Of a stretch of 64,000 bases of DNA, positions 1 to 7,914 are shown one piece after another. The DNA lies in the NCBI GenBank assembly GCA_019359095.1, contig JAHHHZ010000024.1, positions 186,001-250,000 of the forward strand, written 5' to 3'. This DNA comes from Pleurocapsa minor HA4230-MV1 (GTDB taxonomy: Bacteria > Cyanobacteriota > Cyanobacteriia > Cyanobacteriales > Xenococcaceae). The notes below the pieces were generated by a model. That model worked only from the letters and a program-made list of their open reading frames with translations, had not been told where the DNA came from and did not search any database. The first letter of the stretch is position 1. Each line of letters starts with the position of its first letter. The position numbers and the translations under genes are program-made.

Positions 1-198
1 AACCAGCGTTTTATCGATCTAGGATTAGAACCCACTACCCTGAGTCAAGGATTACTGAAAGAAGTAACAGAGGTAGCTGGAAAATATACTCATCGTTGCG
101 ACAAGAGCAAAATTCCCTGCACTTCTTTATGGATTCAAAAACAAAAAGCAAAATCCTCAAGTAATGGTCTAGAAGCTGCTGAAACTACTAAAGTTTAG
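1..198 (+). CDS. C-terminal end of probable UDP-sulfoquinovose synthase (SqdB-like), cut by window edge
   Basis: Only the last 65 residues are present; the gene starts before the window. The frame is open from base 1 to a TAG stop. The tail contains LGLEPTTL, a KYTHRCDKSKIPC stretch and a final SLW segment. I recognise these as resembling the C-terminus of the cyanobacterial SqdB family, NAD-dependent enzymes that make UDP-sulfoquinovose for the thylakoid sulfolipid SQDG. The nucleotide-binding part is outside the window, so the call rests on recall of the tail and is moderate. A related NAD-dependent epimerase remains possible. A palindromic repeat and a good hairpin terminator follow. Confidence 0.5.
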   Translation, partial: NQRFIDLGLEPTTLSQGLLKEVTEVAGKYTHRCDKSKIPCTSLWIQKQKAKSSSNGLEAAETTKV

Positions 199-250
199 TC
201 AACACTTGAGAGGATATCTGAAAAGTCTAATTGCTACGTTTCCAGTGGGT

Positions 251-328
251 AGATCCCCCCTAGCCCCCCTTAACAAGGGGGGAATCGGAATCAAAGTCCC
301 CCTTAACAAGGGGGATTTAGGGGGATCT
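251..328. repeat. C-rich/G-rich palindromic repeat element
   Basis: The segment begins with GATCCCCCCTAGCCCCC and ends with GGGGGATTTAGGGGGATC. Inside are two smaller palindromes of the form CCCCCTTAACAAGGGGG. The whole can fold into one long imperfect hairpin. Elements of this sort are scattered through many cyanobacterial genomes and are probably non-autonomous mobile or REP-like units. It lies in the 3' region of the sqdB-like gene, before the terminator. Confidence 0.75.
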
Positions 329-385
329 GCTAGGGTCTAAGCATAACAGAATTGAGTTCTCAGACATCCTCTGAGGGTAATTCTG

Positions 386-416
386 AGGGTGAGCAACATT
401 GCTCACCCTTTTTTTT
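386..416 (+). terminator. Rho-independent terminator
   Basis: Stem AGGGTGAGCAA pairs perfectly with TTGCTCACCCT across a 2-nt loop and is followed by eight T residues. It would end transcription from the sqdB-like gene, although the repeat element lies between the gene and the terminator. Confidence 0.85.
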
Positions 417-653
417 GGTTGATTTTGGAGTAGATACGCTTTTTCTAGAGCAGGATTATCAGATGACGATCATCGATTTATTGATGAGTTTTCTATGAGT
501 TTTTTCATGAGTTTCTCATGAGATTTATTAGTATTAAGTCAAACTAATATCTAATGAGCAAACCCAATTTGATTTTGTTCAAAACTTAGACGACATCAAT
601 CGCGATCGCCCTCAGAAATTGGTAGATCGTTTATAAAGTAACCAACAAAAGCC

Positions 654-1985
654 ATGTCTGATGTGATACTTCATGCCTTTAATTGGCAGTACCGAGAAAT
701 TATTGATCGCATTGAAGAAATACGCGAAGCTGGCTATGGTGCGATTCTCATCCCACCACCTCTGTATTCCGATCCTAATAATGAACAGTGGTGGCAACGT
801 TATCAACCTAAGGATTACCGAGTTCTTTTATCCTATTTAGGAGGTAAATCAGAACTGCAAGAATTGATTGAGAGATGTCATCAGACTGAGCCAATAATTC
901 GAGTTTATGCCGATATTATCATCAACCACATGGCGAATGAAAATCGAGAGGATCGCTTGAATTTCCCAGGAGCAGCTGAACTAGAAAGATATCGACAAAA
1001 TGCCGCTTTGTTTGAGGAAAATCGTCTCTATGGAGATTTAAGTGAGGGATTATTTTCACCAGATGATTTTAATCAGTCAGGGGATATTAGTGATTGGTTA
1101 GATCGCAATCAAGTACAATTCTACGATTTATCAGGATTGCCCGATCTTAGAGATTCTCCTAGGGTACTGTCCCAGCAACGAGAAATGTTTGCTGCTTTGG
1201 TTCAAATGGGCTTTGATGGATTTCGCATTGATGCAATTAAACACATGAGTGAGGGGATGATTGATAATTTCGCCGATCGCGATTTTATGGCTGATAAATA
1301 TTTATTTGGCGAGATCTTTACTGGTAGCGATCGCGAGGAAGAGATCTTTTTAGACCCTTTTCTGGTAGAAACTTGGATCCCCGCCTATGATTTTCCTTTA
1401 TTTCAAACAATGCGCGCAGCATTTAGCTTTGGTGGTTCTCTGAGGAGTCTTGCCCGTCCTGAAATCGAAGGTAATGCCTTGCCGTGGAATCGAGCGCTGA
1501 CTTTCGCGGTTAACCATGACATTCCTTATAATGATTCTTTTCGCTACTTGCTGCTAGATCGACAGGACGAGAATTTAGCTTACGTCTACATTTTAGGCAG
1601 AGACGGGGGTGTTCCTTTATTATTATGCGATCGCAATGAATCAGCAGTTAATCACCCTGAAGATCGCGATCGCTGGGCTAATGTCATCCAACGAGAAGAT
1701 CTTAAAAGCGCGATTCAATTTCATAATGCCGTTCAGGGGCAACCCATGGCAATCTTGTATGAAAGCGATGTTGTACTGGTTTTTCGTCGCGGGAATTTAG
1801 GTATCGTAGCCATCAATAAAAGTGGAACAGAAACTTGGGTTGAATTTAGTACTTTCGGCTTAACCAATCCAGGTGTATATCAAGACCTAATTCATCAACA
1901 CGAGATGGAGCTTTCCCAAAATCTTTTCACTCTCTACATTCCACCCAGGACGGCTCAAATGTGGTTGTTAGTGGTTAGTAGTTAG
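654..1985 (+). CDS. Alpha-amylase family (GH13) glycoside hydrolase
   Basis: The 443-residue protein has all four conserved GH13 regions in order. Region I is D87-IIIN-H92. Region II is GFDGFRIDAIKH (186-197) with catalytic nucleophile D193. Region III is the acid/base E220 in LFGE. Region IV is VNHD (286-289). It should act on alpha-1,4 glucans such as glycogen breakdown products or maltodextrins. There is no signal peptide, so it is probably cytoplasmic. It stands alone between spacers, and no operon partner is apparent. Exact specificity (amylase, maltogenic or transferase) cannot be read from the motifs. A compact C-terminal beta domain (about 340-443) fits the family. Confidence 0.88.
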   Translation: MSDVILHAFNWQYREIIDRIEEIREAGYGAILIPPPLYSDPNNEQWWQRYQPKDYRVLLSYLGGKSELQELIERCHQTEPIIRVYADIIINHMANENREDRLNFPGAAELERYRQNAALFEENRLYGDLSEGLFSPDDFNQSGDISDWLDRNQVQFYDLSGLPDLRDSPRVLSQQREMFAALVQMGFDGFRIDAIKHMSEGMIDNFADRDFMADKYLFGEIFTGSDREEEIFLDPFLVETWIPAYDFPLFQTMRAAFSFGGSLRSLARPEIEGNALPWNRALTFAVNHDIPYNDSFRYLLLDRQDENLAYVYILGRDGGVPLLLCDRNESAVNHPEDRDRWANVIQREDLKSAIQFHNAVQGQPMAILYESDVVLVFRRGNLGIVAINKSGTETWVEFSTFGLTNPGVYQDLIHQHEMELSQNLFTLYIPPRTAQMWLLVVSS

Positions 1986-2090
1986 TCAAGTTATTAATCA
2001 ATCGGTAAGACATAAAAAATTATTGTAACCAAAATGTTCAAATCTCAAAAACGGTATGATCATTTTTAGTGATTGAATTTATTATGTCTA

Positions 2091-2669
2091 TCATGGAAAT
2101 ATTACTCCATCATTAATACCATGATTAGTTCGACGGTCAAATTCGTCATCAAGATAATTATACTTATTAATAATTTCGGCTCCTAAACGATTGGCATCAG
2201 ACTCAAGTTGTTTACAAGTAGGACGTGATGCCATATTTTTAATTTTTTGTTCGATTTCGTTAGCAGCCCCAACACCCATCTTTTTGTGTCCAACTTCATG
2301 AGCTGTCAAGGCTTGCATATAGTTATCCCATTTTTGCTGTAACGCTTGAGGTAATGGGGTTGCAACCGCTAGTTTAGGCAAGATGTATTGAATATCTACT
2401 TTGGTTGTGACATTGGTAATTGAGCATCGACCATGAGACTCATTCCACCAAAAATCCCACTCCACATACCAGCTTGTCTGTGCATCATATTTAACTTTAT
2501 TTTCCTGAACAGGAGTTTTTCGGTTCAAATCGTTTCTAATTTCTTTTGCTGTTCTACCACTAACTGAATAGTAATCTGTTTTTACCTCAACAATTGGTGA
2601 TGCTACTACATCGATAGGCATGACAGCCACTGCAAACGACATAGAGGCAAACATTGTAATTCGCTTCAT
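2091..2669 (-). CDS. Exported DUF922-type putative zinc metallopeptidase
   Basis: The 192-residue product begins with a hydrophobic signal-like stretch (about 3-24, ending VVASP). It carries a HEVGH zinc-binding motif at 124-128, preceded by ALTA and followed by a helix containing GVGAANEIEQ. This arrangement matches the DUF922 family of small secreted proteins thought to be Zn-dependent proteases. A region with paired Trp residues (68-75) and a central beta section lie before the motif. Substrate and role are unknown. It is monocistronic and is followed on its strand by spacer before the GH13 gene. Confidence is good for fold class, low for function. Confidence 0.75.
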   Translation of the reverse strand: MKRITMFASMSFAVAVMPIDVVASPIVEVKTDYYSVSGRTAKEIRNDLNRKTPVQENKVKYDAQTSWYVEWDFWWNESHGRCSITNVTTKVDIQYILPKLAVATPLPQALQQKWDNYMQALTAHEVGHKKMGVGAANEIEQKIKNMASRPTCKQLESDANRLGAEIINKYNYLDDEFDRRTNHGINDGVIFP

Positions 2670-2737
2670 AATTATTTAACACTTTCTTATACTTAGTTTT
2701 GATTTTAAATAATCCTCATAAATTAGTGTTTTCAAGC

Positions 2738-2774
2738 AAAAAAAACGATCGCCTTCAAGCCAAAAGCGATCGCT
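2738..2774 (-). terminator. Terminator downstream of leuA
   Basis: On the minus strand a CGATCGC arm (2766-2772) pairs with GCGATCG (2746-2752) and is followed by eight T. The stem is built from HIP1-related sequence, so the repeat may have been recruited as a terminator. Confidence 0.8.
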
Positions 2775-2794
2775 TAATCCTTAATATCTAACTA

Positions 2795-4396
2795 CTAAAT
2801 AGCAACTTGGGAAGCTACTTTTGCCGACTCTTGTTGAGCAGCATAAAGACGGTTTAACGCCTTAATATAAGCCTTAGCAGAAGCGACGATAATATCAGTA
2901 TTAGCTGCACGACCAGAATAGACCCGATCCTGATAGCGTAGTCGAATTGTCACCTCACCGATCGCATCGATCCCAGCAGTAACAGACTGTACCGAAAATT
3001 CAATCAGCTCATTGGGAATATTTGTCACGCGATTGATCGCCTTGTAAATCGCATCAACAGGCCCTGTACCAATGGCTGCATCGGTAAGTTCCTCACCATC
3101 AGGAGTGCGAATAGTTACAGTAGCAGTAGGTTGAGAGCGATCGCCACAGGATATTTGCACTAACTCTAAACGAAATAATTCAGGAGGTTGTCTAATCTCG
3201 TCATTGACAATCGCTTCAATGTCCCAGTCACTAATTTCTTTTTTCTTGTCGGCAACATCTTTAAAACGGATAAAGGCTTTATTGAGGTCGGTTTCAGAAA
3301 GTTCAAAGCCTAATTCAGCCAAACGAGTACGGAAAGCATTACGCCCAGAATGTTTACCTAAGATAATCTGTTGGTTATCATTCAAGCCAATAGACTTGGC
3401 ATCCATAATTTCGTAGGTCAACCGATTTTTCAATACTCCATCTTGGTGAATTCCCGACTCGTGGGCGAAGGCGTTTGCACCGACAATTGCTTTATTGGGC
3501 TGTACTATTACCCCAGTGCGGTTAGATACTAGACGAGAAGTTTTATAAATCTGCTTGGTATCTATATTAGTTAGAGGATCGGTAGATTCTGCTGGTCTAC
3601 CTAAAAAGGGATTAAAGTACTGACGGCGCACATGAAGCGCCATTACCAACTCTTCTAAAGCAGCATTTCCTGCTCGTTCACCAATACCGTTAATGGTACA
3701 TTCTAACTGTCTAGCGCCATTTTTAATTGCTTCAAGGAAGTTAGCTACAGCCAAACCCAGATCATTATGACCATGAACGGAAACAACTGCTCGATCAATA
3801 TTTGGTACATTTTCACAGATACCTTTAATCAAGTCCCCAAATTCTGTCGGAGTCGTATAGCCAACAGTATCGGGAATATTAACCGTAGTTGCCCCAGCAG
3901 CGATCGCCGCTTCTAATACTTGATACAGATACTCTGAGTCAGTCCGCACCGCATCCATGGGGGAAAATTCCACATCATCCATAAAGGACTTGGCATAAGC
4001 CACCATCTCTTGAGCAATGTCTAAAACTTCACTACGAGATTTCTTCAATTGATATTCCAAATGAATATCAGAAGTCGAAATAAAAGTATGAATTCTACCC
4101 TTAGCAGCAGGTTGAAGTGCTTCGGCAGCAGCCTCAATGTCCGCTTTAATAGCTCTAGCTAAACTACAGATCACAGGGCCGTTTTCAGTTCCCACCTGCT
4201 GCGCAATTTTCTGTACAGCTTCAAAATCTCCAGGACTAGCAAAAGCAAACCCAGCTTCAATTACATCAACTCCCAGTCGGGATAGAGAATGGGCAATTTC
4301 CAGTTTTTCTTCAACGTTGAGGGTTGCCCCAGGAGACTGTTCTCCATCTCTTAAGGTGGTGTCGAAAATAATAATGCGGTTGTTTGAATTGTCCAT
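2795..4396 (-). CDS. leuA: 2-isopropylmalate synthase
   Basis: LeuA condenses acetyl-CoA with 2-oxoisovalerate in the first step of leucine synthesis. The 533-residue length is normal. The N-terminal TIM barrel shows [11 protein letters not shown] (13-23) and the metal-binding HGH (208-210) followed by NDLG. It also has [14 protein letters not shown], typical of the family, and a C-terminal allosteric LeuA dimer domain (about 390-510) used for leucine feedback. The gene is alone, with its own terminator. No leader peptide with leucine codons or T-box is evident upstream. Confidence 0.97.
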   Translation of the reverse strand: MDNSNNRIIIFDTTLRDGEQSPGATLNVEEKLEIAHSLSRLGVDVIEAGFAFASPGDFEAVQKIAQQVGTENGPVICSLARAIKADIEAAAEALQPAAKGRIHTFISTSDIHLEYQLKKSRSEVLDIAQEMVAYAKSFMDDVEFSPMDAVRTDSEYLYQVLEAAIAAGATTVNIPDTVGYTTPTEFGDLIKGICENVPNIDRAVVSVHGHNDLGLAVANFLEAIKNGARQLECTINGIGERAGNAALEELVMALHVRRQYFNPFLGRPAESTDPLTNIDTKQIYKTSRLVSNRTGVIVQPNKAIVGANAFAHESGIHQDGVLKNRLTYEIMDAKSIGLNDNQQIILGKHSGRNAFRTRLAELGFELSETDLNKAFIRFKDVADKKKEISDWDIEAIVNDEIRQPPELFRLELVQISCGDRSQPTATVTIRTPDGEELTDAAIGTGPVDAIYKAINRVTNIPNELIEFSVQSVTAGIDAIGEVTIRLRYQDRVYSGRAANTDIIVASAKAYIKALNRLYAAQQESAKVASQVAI

Positions 4397-4623
4397 AGTC
4401 CAAATACTTTGGGGGAATTTGCAATATTAAAAATTATAGGCGATTTGTCCCAGAGGATGAATGCCGAATAAGTAAAATTATAGGTATTTATTCTTTCCCA
4501 TACTGATCGAGGCGATCGCCTCAAAATTATTAGTGTAAGAAAAGTAACTTGCAAAGAGCAAAAATTCTACGAAGAATATCAATTAGGTTAATGATAAGCC
4601 GATCGCACTACTCATAAAATTCC

Positions 4624-4854
4624 TCAACGTGCTTTTTGCAAAAATTCTTCTGGATTGATGTTTGCTTGTTTTAAAATAGCCCGCAATGTTCCTTCAGGCA
4701 AATCACCTGTATGTTTGGGAATTGTTGTATAGCAATTTGTTTCAGCATTAAACCAAATTTCATGGCTACCAGCAGCCTGACGGTGAAATTCAAATCCAAA
4801 TTCTTGCAAAACTTTAATGATTTTGCGATATTTAAACCCTGATAGTCTTCCCAT
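4624..4854 (-). CDS. hicA: HicA-family toxin (mRNA interferase)
   Basis: The 76-residue protein has the double-stranded RNA-binding-like HicA/YcfA fold signature: a KIIKVLQEFGF helix, then AAGSHEIW with the presumed catalytic His31, then TTIPKHTGDLPEGTLRAILKQA. HicA toxins cut mRNA and are neutralised by HicB. It lies 6 bp downstream of the HicB-like gene on the same strand, so the two are probably co-transcribed. The order antitoxin then toxin is the less common one for hicAB but is frequent in cyanobacteria. All key segments are present. Confidence 0.88.
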   Translation of the reverse strand: MGRLSGFKYRKIIKVLQEFGFEFHRQAAGSHEIWFNAETNCYTTIPKHTGDLPEGTLRAILKQANINPEEFLQKAR

Positions 4855-4860
4855 AACTAA

Positions 4861-5079
4861 TTACTGACCAATCACTAAGGGATAGTCAAAAGAATCTGCA
4901 ATAGGATTAAGAGTTATGTTTGTCTGGGATTCGATTAGCTTGTGAGCAACGTCGCGAGCAATTTCTAGAGTTTCGGCAATGGTTCTACCCTGAACAACAA
5001 GTCCTTGAAGGTCATCTGTCGTTGCTAAATAATAACCTTCTGGAAGTTTCTCTATGTGCAAATTAATAATTTTTTCCAT
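4861..5079 (-). CDS. hicB: HicB-family antitoxin
   Basis: The 72-residue protein has the partial RNase H-like HicB fold: a strand with LPEGYYLATTDDLQGLVVQGRT, then a helix with ETLEIARDVAHKLIE. The usual C-terminal DNA-binding helix-turn-helix or ribbon-helix-helix is absent, so this is the short HicB form. It should bind and inhibit the HicA encoded just downstream. Without a DNA-binding domain, autoregulation would need another factor. Confidence 0.82.
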   Translation of the reverse strand: MEKIINLHIEKLPEGYYLATTDDLQGLVVQGRTIAETLEIARDVAHKLIESQTNITLNPIADSFDYPLVIGQ

Positions 5080-5305
5080 TCCTTAGTTTGCTTTATTTAA
5101 TCAACTTTTATTTATATATTTTATGCGTGAAAAGCAGAATTAAAAAATTCAGCATAAAGCGATCGCTTTTTCAAACAGAGCAGACGTAAGGCGATCGCTG
5201 TACTGCTCAAGCTCCGTTGTGAACCCAGCTAAGTTTCAGAAAGCCTTATACTAAAACGTAGTAAAATTGATGTATTTTATAATTCTTATTTTAAATTTCG
5301 ATAAT

Positions 5306-5689
5306 ATGAAACTTTTAGTATCGTTCATCGCCTCGACATTTTTATTTTCTGCTACTTTGGGTTTATACCCAATTATCTCTACTGAAAAAACGACTGTTCA
5401 AGCCCAAGAAGCAAACCTTAACTCTGCCGAAGCTTACTATAATCGCGGATTTTCTTACGCTGAGCAAGGTAAATATGAATTAGCTATTGCTGACTTTAAC
5501 CAAGCAATTAAAATCGATCCTAATAATGCGCTACCTTATATAGGTCGAGCAGACTTGTACGTTGTGCAAGGTAAAAATAAGTTAGCCAGAACCGATTTAG
5601 AAAAAGCAAAACAGTTACTTCGAGTTCAAGGTGATGCAAGTGCAGTCTTGACAGAAAAGGTTGATCACTTGTTGAGAGAACTTCCTTAG
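5306..5689 (+). CDS. Exported tetratricopeptide repeat protein
   Basis: I choose the ATG at 5306, giving 127 residues that begin with a classic signal peptide (MKLLVSFIASTFLFSATLG). TTG/ATG triplets upstream (5267 and 5270) are in frame but would put a hydrophobic extension ahead of it. The mature part holds about two TPR units; AEAYYNRGFSYAEQGKYELA followed by DFNQAIKIDPNNA is a textbook repeat. TPRs mediate protein contacts, and this one would act in the periplasm or thylakoid lumen. Partners are unknown. HIP1-rich spacers flank it on both sides. Confidence 0.75.
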   Translation: MKLLVSFIASTFLFSATLGLYPIISTEKTTVQAQEANLNSAEAYYNRGFSYAEQGKYELAIADFNQAIKIDPNNALPYIGRADLYVVQGKNKLARTDLEKAKQLLRVQGDASAVLTEKVDHLLRELP

Positions 5690-6074
5690 AAATTAATCAA
5701 CTTTTAGATAATTTCTTTTTAAATAAATCAAGCGAGCTAAATCGTCATCGCCAAAATTATGCTTAAAGCGATCGTTTATCCTTTAGGGCTTTTTTCAAAG
5801 TATCAGATGTAAAGCGATCGCTCTAGGGAAAAGTTTCGCGATCGCTAAAGAGAAGCCTAATCTCGCTTATCGACTCGATAAAGTTTTTTGAGTTTTGTTT
5901 CTCGCCTCAACAACCAGCCAAATTTCCTGCCACCGATCGATGATTATTTGTCTCATTTTGTTGGATTGCCATTGAGGAATACTACGGGTTTGAGAGTCTT
6001 TAAGTTGAGTCATGATCTTATTTTTCAATCTAAATCTAAAAAAAGCGGATATTTAGGAGTAACATTTGGTTTGT

Positions 6075-6270
6075 GCTAATTTTCTCGTGGGAGTCTTGCC
6101 ACCATTGGGTTTCATACAATGCTAAGAAAAAGTATGATTCCAAGCTTGAGCAGCATCATTAAATAATCCAGCTTGACTAGTGTCGCCAGCGATCGCTTTA
6201 ATGACCTTATCAAGGGACTTGCTATCTAAGTCTGTTCCCTTGACGGCATCATTGTATTCACTAACAATTG
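6075..6270 (-). pseudogene. Fragment of iron superoxide dismutase (SodB-like), disrupted
   Basis: Reading the minus strand gives VSEYNDAVKGTDLDSKSLDK, then VIKAIAGDTSQAGLFNDAAQ and AWNHTF. This is the helix and metal-site region of Fe-SOD, including the conserved AAQAWNHTF. A stop follows where Tyr-Trp would be expected. The next codons give CMKPNGG, which continues the family sequence, and then similarity is lost. The N-terminal HHxxHH-containing part and the whole C-terminal domain are missing. It is a decayed remnant rather than a functional gene. Confidence 0.82.
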
Positions 6271-6436
6271 GTGATCGTAACGTAGTTTCGAGTAATAAAA
6301 AATACTCATCCCCTGGAGGGGGAATAGGTCTACTTGAGCGTCAACGAATTGAGACTAACCCTGTTTTAAACAAGTAAAGACTTTACTAAGTAGGTAGGCA
6401 AAATAATTGATCAAACCCCTACCCTTAGAGCTATGT

Positions 6437-6471
6437 GTTACTCGTTACTCGTTACTCGTTACTTGTTACTC
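6437..6471. repeat. Heptanucleotide tandem repeat (GTTACTC)5
   Basis: Five consecutive 7-bp units, four GTTACTC and one GTTACTT, lie just past the 3' end of the RNase Z gene. This is the short tandemly repeated repetitive (STRR) type known from cyanobacteria. Confidence 0.9.
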
Positions 6472-6507
6472 CCTAACCTCATTTCCAATTTAATTACACC
6501 CACCTAC

Positions 6508-7476
6508 TTATTTCCCCGCAGTAGCCACTTGTTGCTTTTTCTCTGTTCTACGTCTTGGTATTTCATAAGAGTAGAAATCATAAGCTAGTTTAGTCTGCGG
6601 AAAAATTGCTCTCGCCTCTTGCTTGAGGTCATTCAACTGGATCGGGTTTCCTGGAGCATAACGAGGACTAAAGTGAGTCATGATTAACTGTTTAACCCCA
6701 GCTAATAAAGCTACCTGGGCTGCCATCGTGGTTGTGGAGTGCATTTTTTCAAACGCCATCTGTGCATCCTGATGGGCAAAAGTTGCTTCATGAATTAAAA
6801 CATCTGCATCCTGAGCTAATTCTACTGCCGCCTCACAAAATACCGTATCGGTACAATAGACAAACTTACGTCCCACCTCTGGTTGACCACATAAATCTTG
6901 GCCGTTAATTTTTCGACCATCTTCTAAGGTAACTACTTGTCCTTGTTTTAACTTGCCGTAAACTGGGCCTGGAGGGATGCCTAATGACTTAGCTTTTTCC
7001 AGGTTAAACATTCCAGGACGGTCTTTTTCAACTACGCGATAACCGTGAGCAGGAATGCGATGCTTTAATAACTGACAGCTAACGCTAAATTCATCATCTT
7101 CATAGAGTAAGCCCGTTTTAACCGTATGAATTTTCAGGCGAGAACCAAAATTCATATAAGAATACTTAGCAGCAGCATGAAGATATTCTTTTAATCCTTC
7201 GGGGCCATAAATGTCGATTGGTTGACCAGTTCCAGCTAAGCCACAGCTAGCAATTAAACCCATCAAGCCAAAGGTATGATCGCCATGCATATGTGTGACA
7301 AAGATGCGTCGAATCTGAGAACTTTTTAGGTCGCTACGCTGAAGCTGATGTTGTGTTCCTTCTCCACAGTCAAACAGCCACACCTCAGCACGTTGAGGCA
7401 GACGCAGGGCTACACTTGAAACATTTCGCGATCGCGTTGGTACTCCAGAACTAGTACCTAAAAAAGTTATTTCCAC
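6508..7476 (-). CDS. rnz: Ribonuclease Z (tRNA 3' processing endonuclease)
   Basis: RNase Z removes 3' trailers from tRNA precursors. The 322-residue protein is the normal short bacterial form of the metallo-beta-lactamase fold. It opens with MEITFLGTSSGVPT and FDCGEGTQ, has the zinc motif THMHGDH (61-67), and has an exosite-like lysine/proline-rich arm with GPVYGKL. Later come a YCTDT metal ligand segment and LIMTHFSPRY. The C-terminus is basic (RRRTEKKQQ). It stands alone; the heptamer array follows its stop. Confidence 0.96.
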   Translation of the reverse strand: MEITFLGTSSGVPTRSRNVSSVALRLPQRAEVWLFDCGEGTQHQLQRSDLKSSQIRRIFVTHMHGDHTFGLMGLIASCGLAGTGQPIDIYGPEGLKEYLHAAAKYSYMNFGSRLKIHTVKTGLLYEDDEFSVSCQLLKHRIPAHGYRVVEKDRPGMFNLEKAKSLGIPPGPVYGKLKQGQVVTLEDGRKINGQDLCGQPEVGRKFVYCTDTVFCEAAVELAQDADVLIHEATFAHQDAQMAFEKMHSTTTMAAQVALLAGVKQLIMTHFSPRYAPGNPIQLNDLKQEARAIFPQTKLAYDFYSYEIPRRRTEKKQQVATAGK

Positions 7477-7914
7477 GCTAGTTTGAACAATGAACAGTAA
7501 TCAATCAACAGTGAATAATTATCTTAGCAATTAAGTACGACCCTTGAAAATATTTAAGTTTCGCTTTTTCCTTTTTTTCTTTCCCTGTCTTCACCAGGAA
7601 GTTAATTGATTAAATGTAGAAATAATACAATTGCTCAATATTTATTCATGATATCCATAATATATATATTTCAATCGTTAATAGATTCCCATAAAGGATC
7701 GATTTATCTATTTTTCCTACCGATTAATTGTGAACAATGCCAAGATAAAAGAATATTTAATTATGTTCAAAATTCTTCTAACATTAGTTAGGTAGTTAAG
7801 TAAAATATTACGTTTTAAACATATAGCTATTTATTTGGCAATTAAATTTAAGGCTTACTTAATTTTCTAGAAGAAATAAGTTGCAATTTTTGGTGTGAAT
7901 GAGGATTGGGGATA
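7477..7914. other. AT-rich intergenic region between divergent genes
   Basis: This 438-bp spacer separates rnz (leftward) from the porin gene (rightward) and must hold both promoters. It has T-rich runs (about 7565-7580) and an alternating AT run near 7660. I see no convincing RNA gene, repeat or conserved ORF. Confidence 0.5.

Larger units (their letters stand above)
199..653. other. Intergenic region, 455 bp
   Basis: It holds the palindromic repeat at 251-328, the terminator at 386-416 and, just before the next gene, a HIP1-like GCGATCGC at about 601. Repeated TTTATTGATGAGTTTTC-like and GAGTTTCTCATGAG segments are visible at about 478-522. I see no further gene. Confidence 0.6.
5690..6507. 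other. Long spacer with HIP1 cluster, gene remnant and tandem repeat
   Basis: It contains several HIP1-type sites (about 5766-5850), a broken superoxide dismutase piece (6075-6270) and a heptamer array (6437-6471). The segment around 5783-5822 resembles 5170-5202 on the other side of the TPR gene: both have TTTTTCAAA, then a CAGA(T/C)GTAA stretch, then a HIP1 core. The TPR gene therefore lies between two diverged copies of a HIP1-bearing repeat. No intact gene is visible. Confidence 0.6.

Noticed and set aside
5888-6079. A 63-codon forward ORF
   Set aside because: It runs antisense into the SodB remnant and has no supporting signals.
7606-7791. A 61-codon ORF in the spacer before the porin gene
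   Set aside because: No Shine-Dalgarno, extremely AT-rich composition and no recognisable motif.
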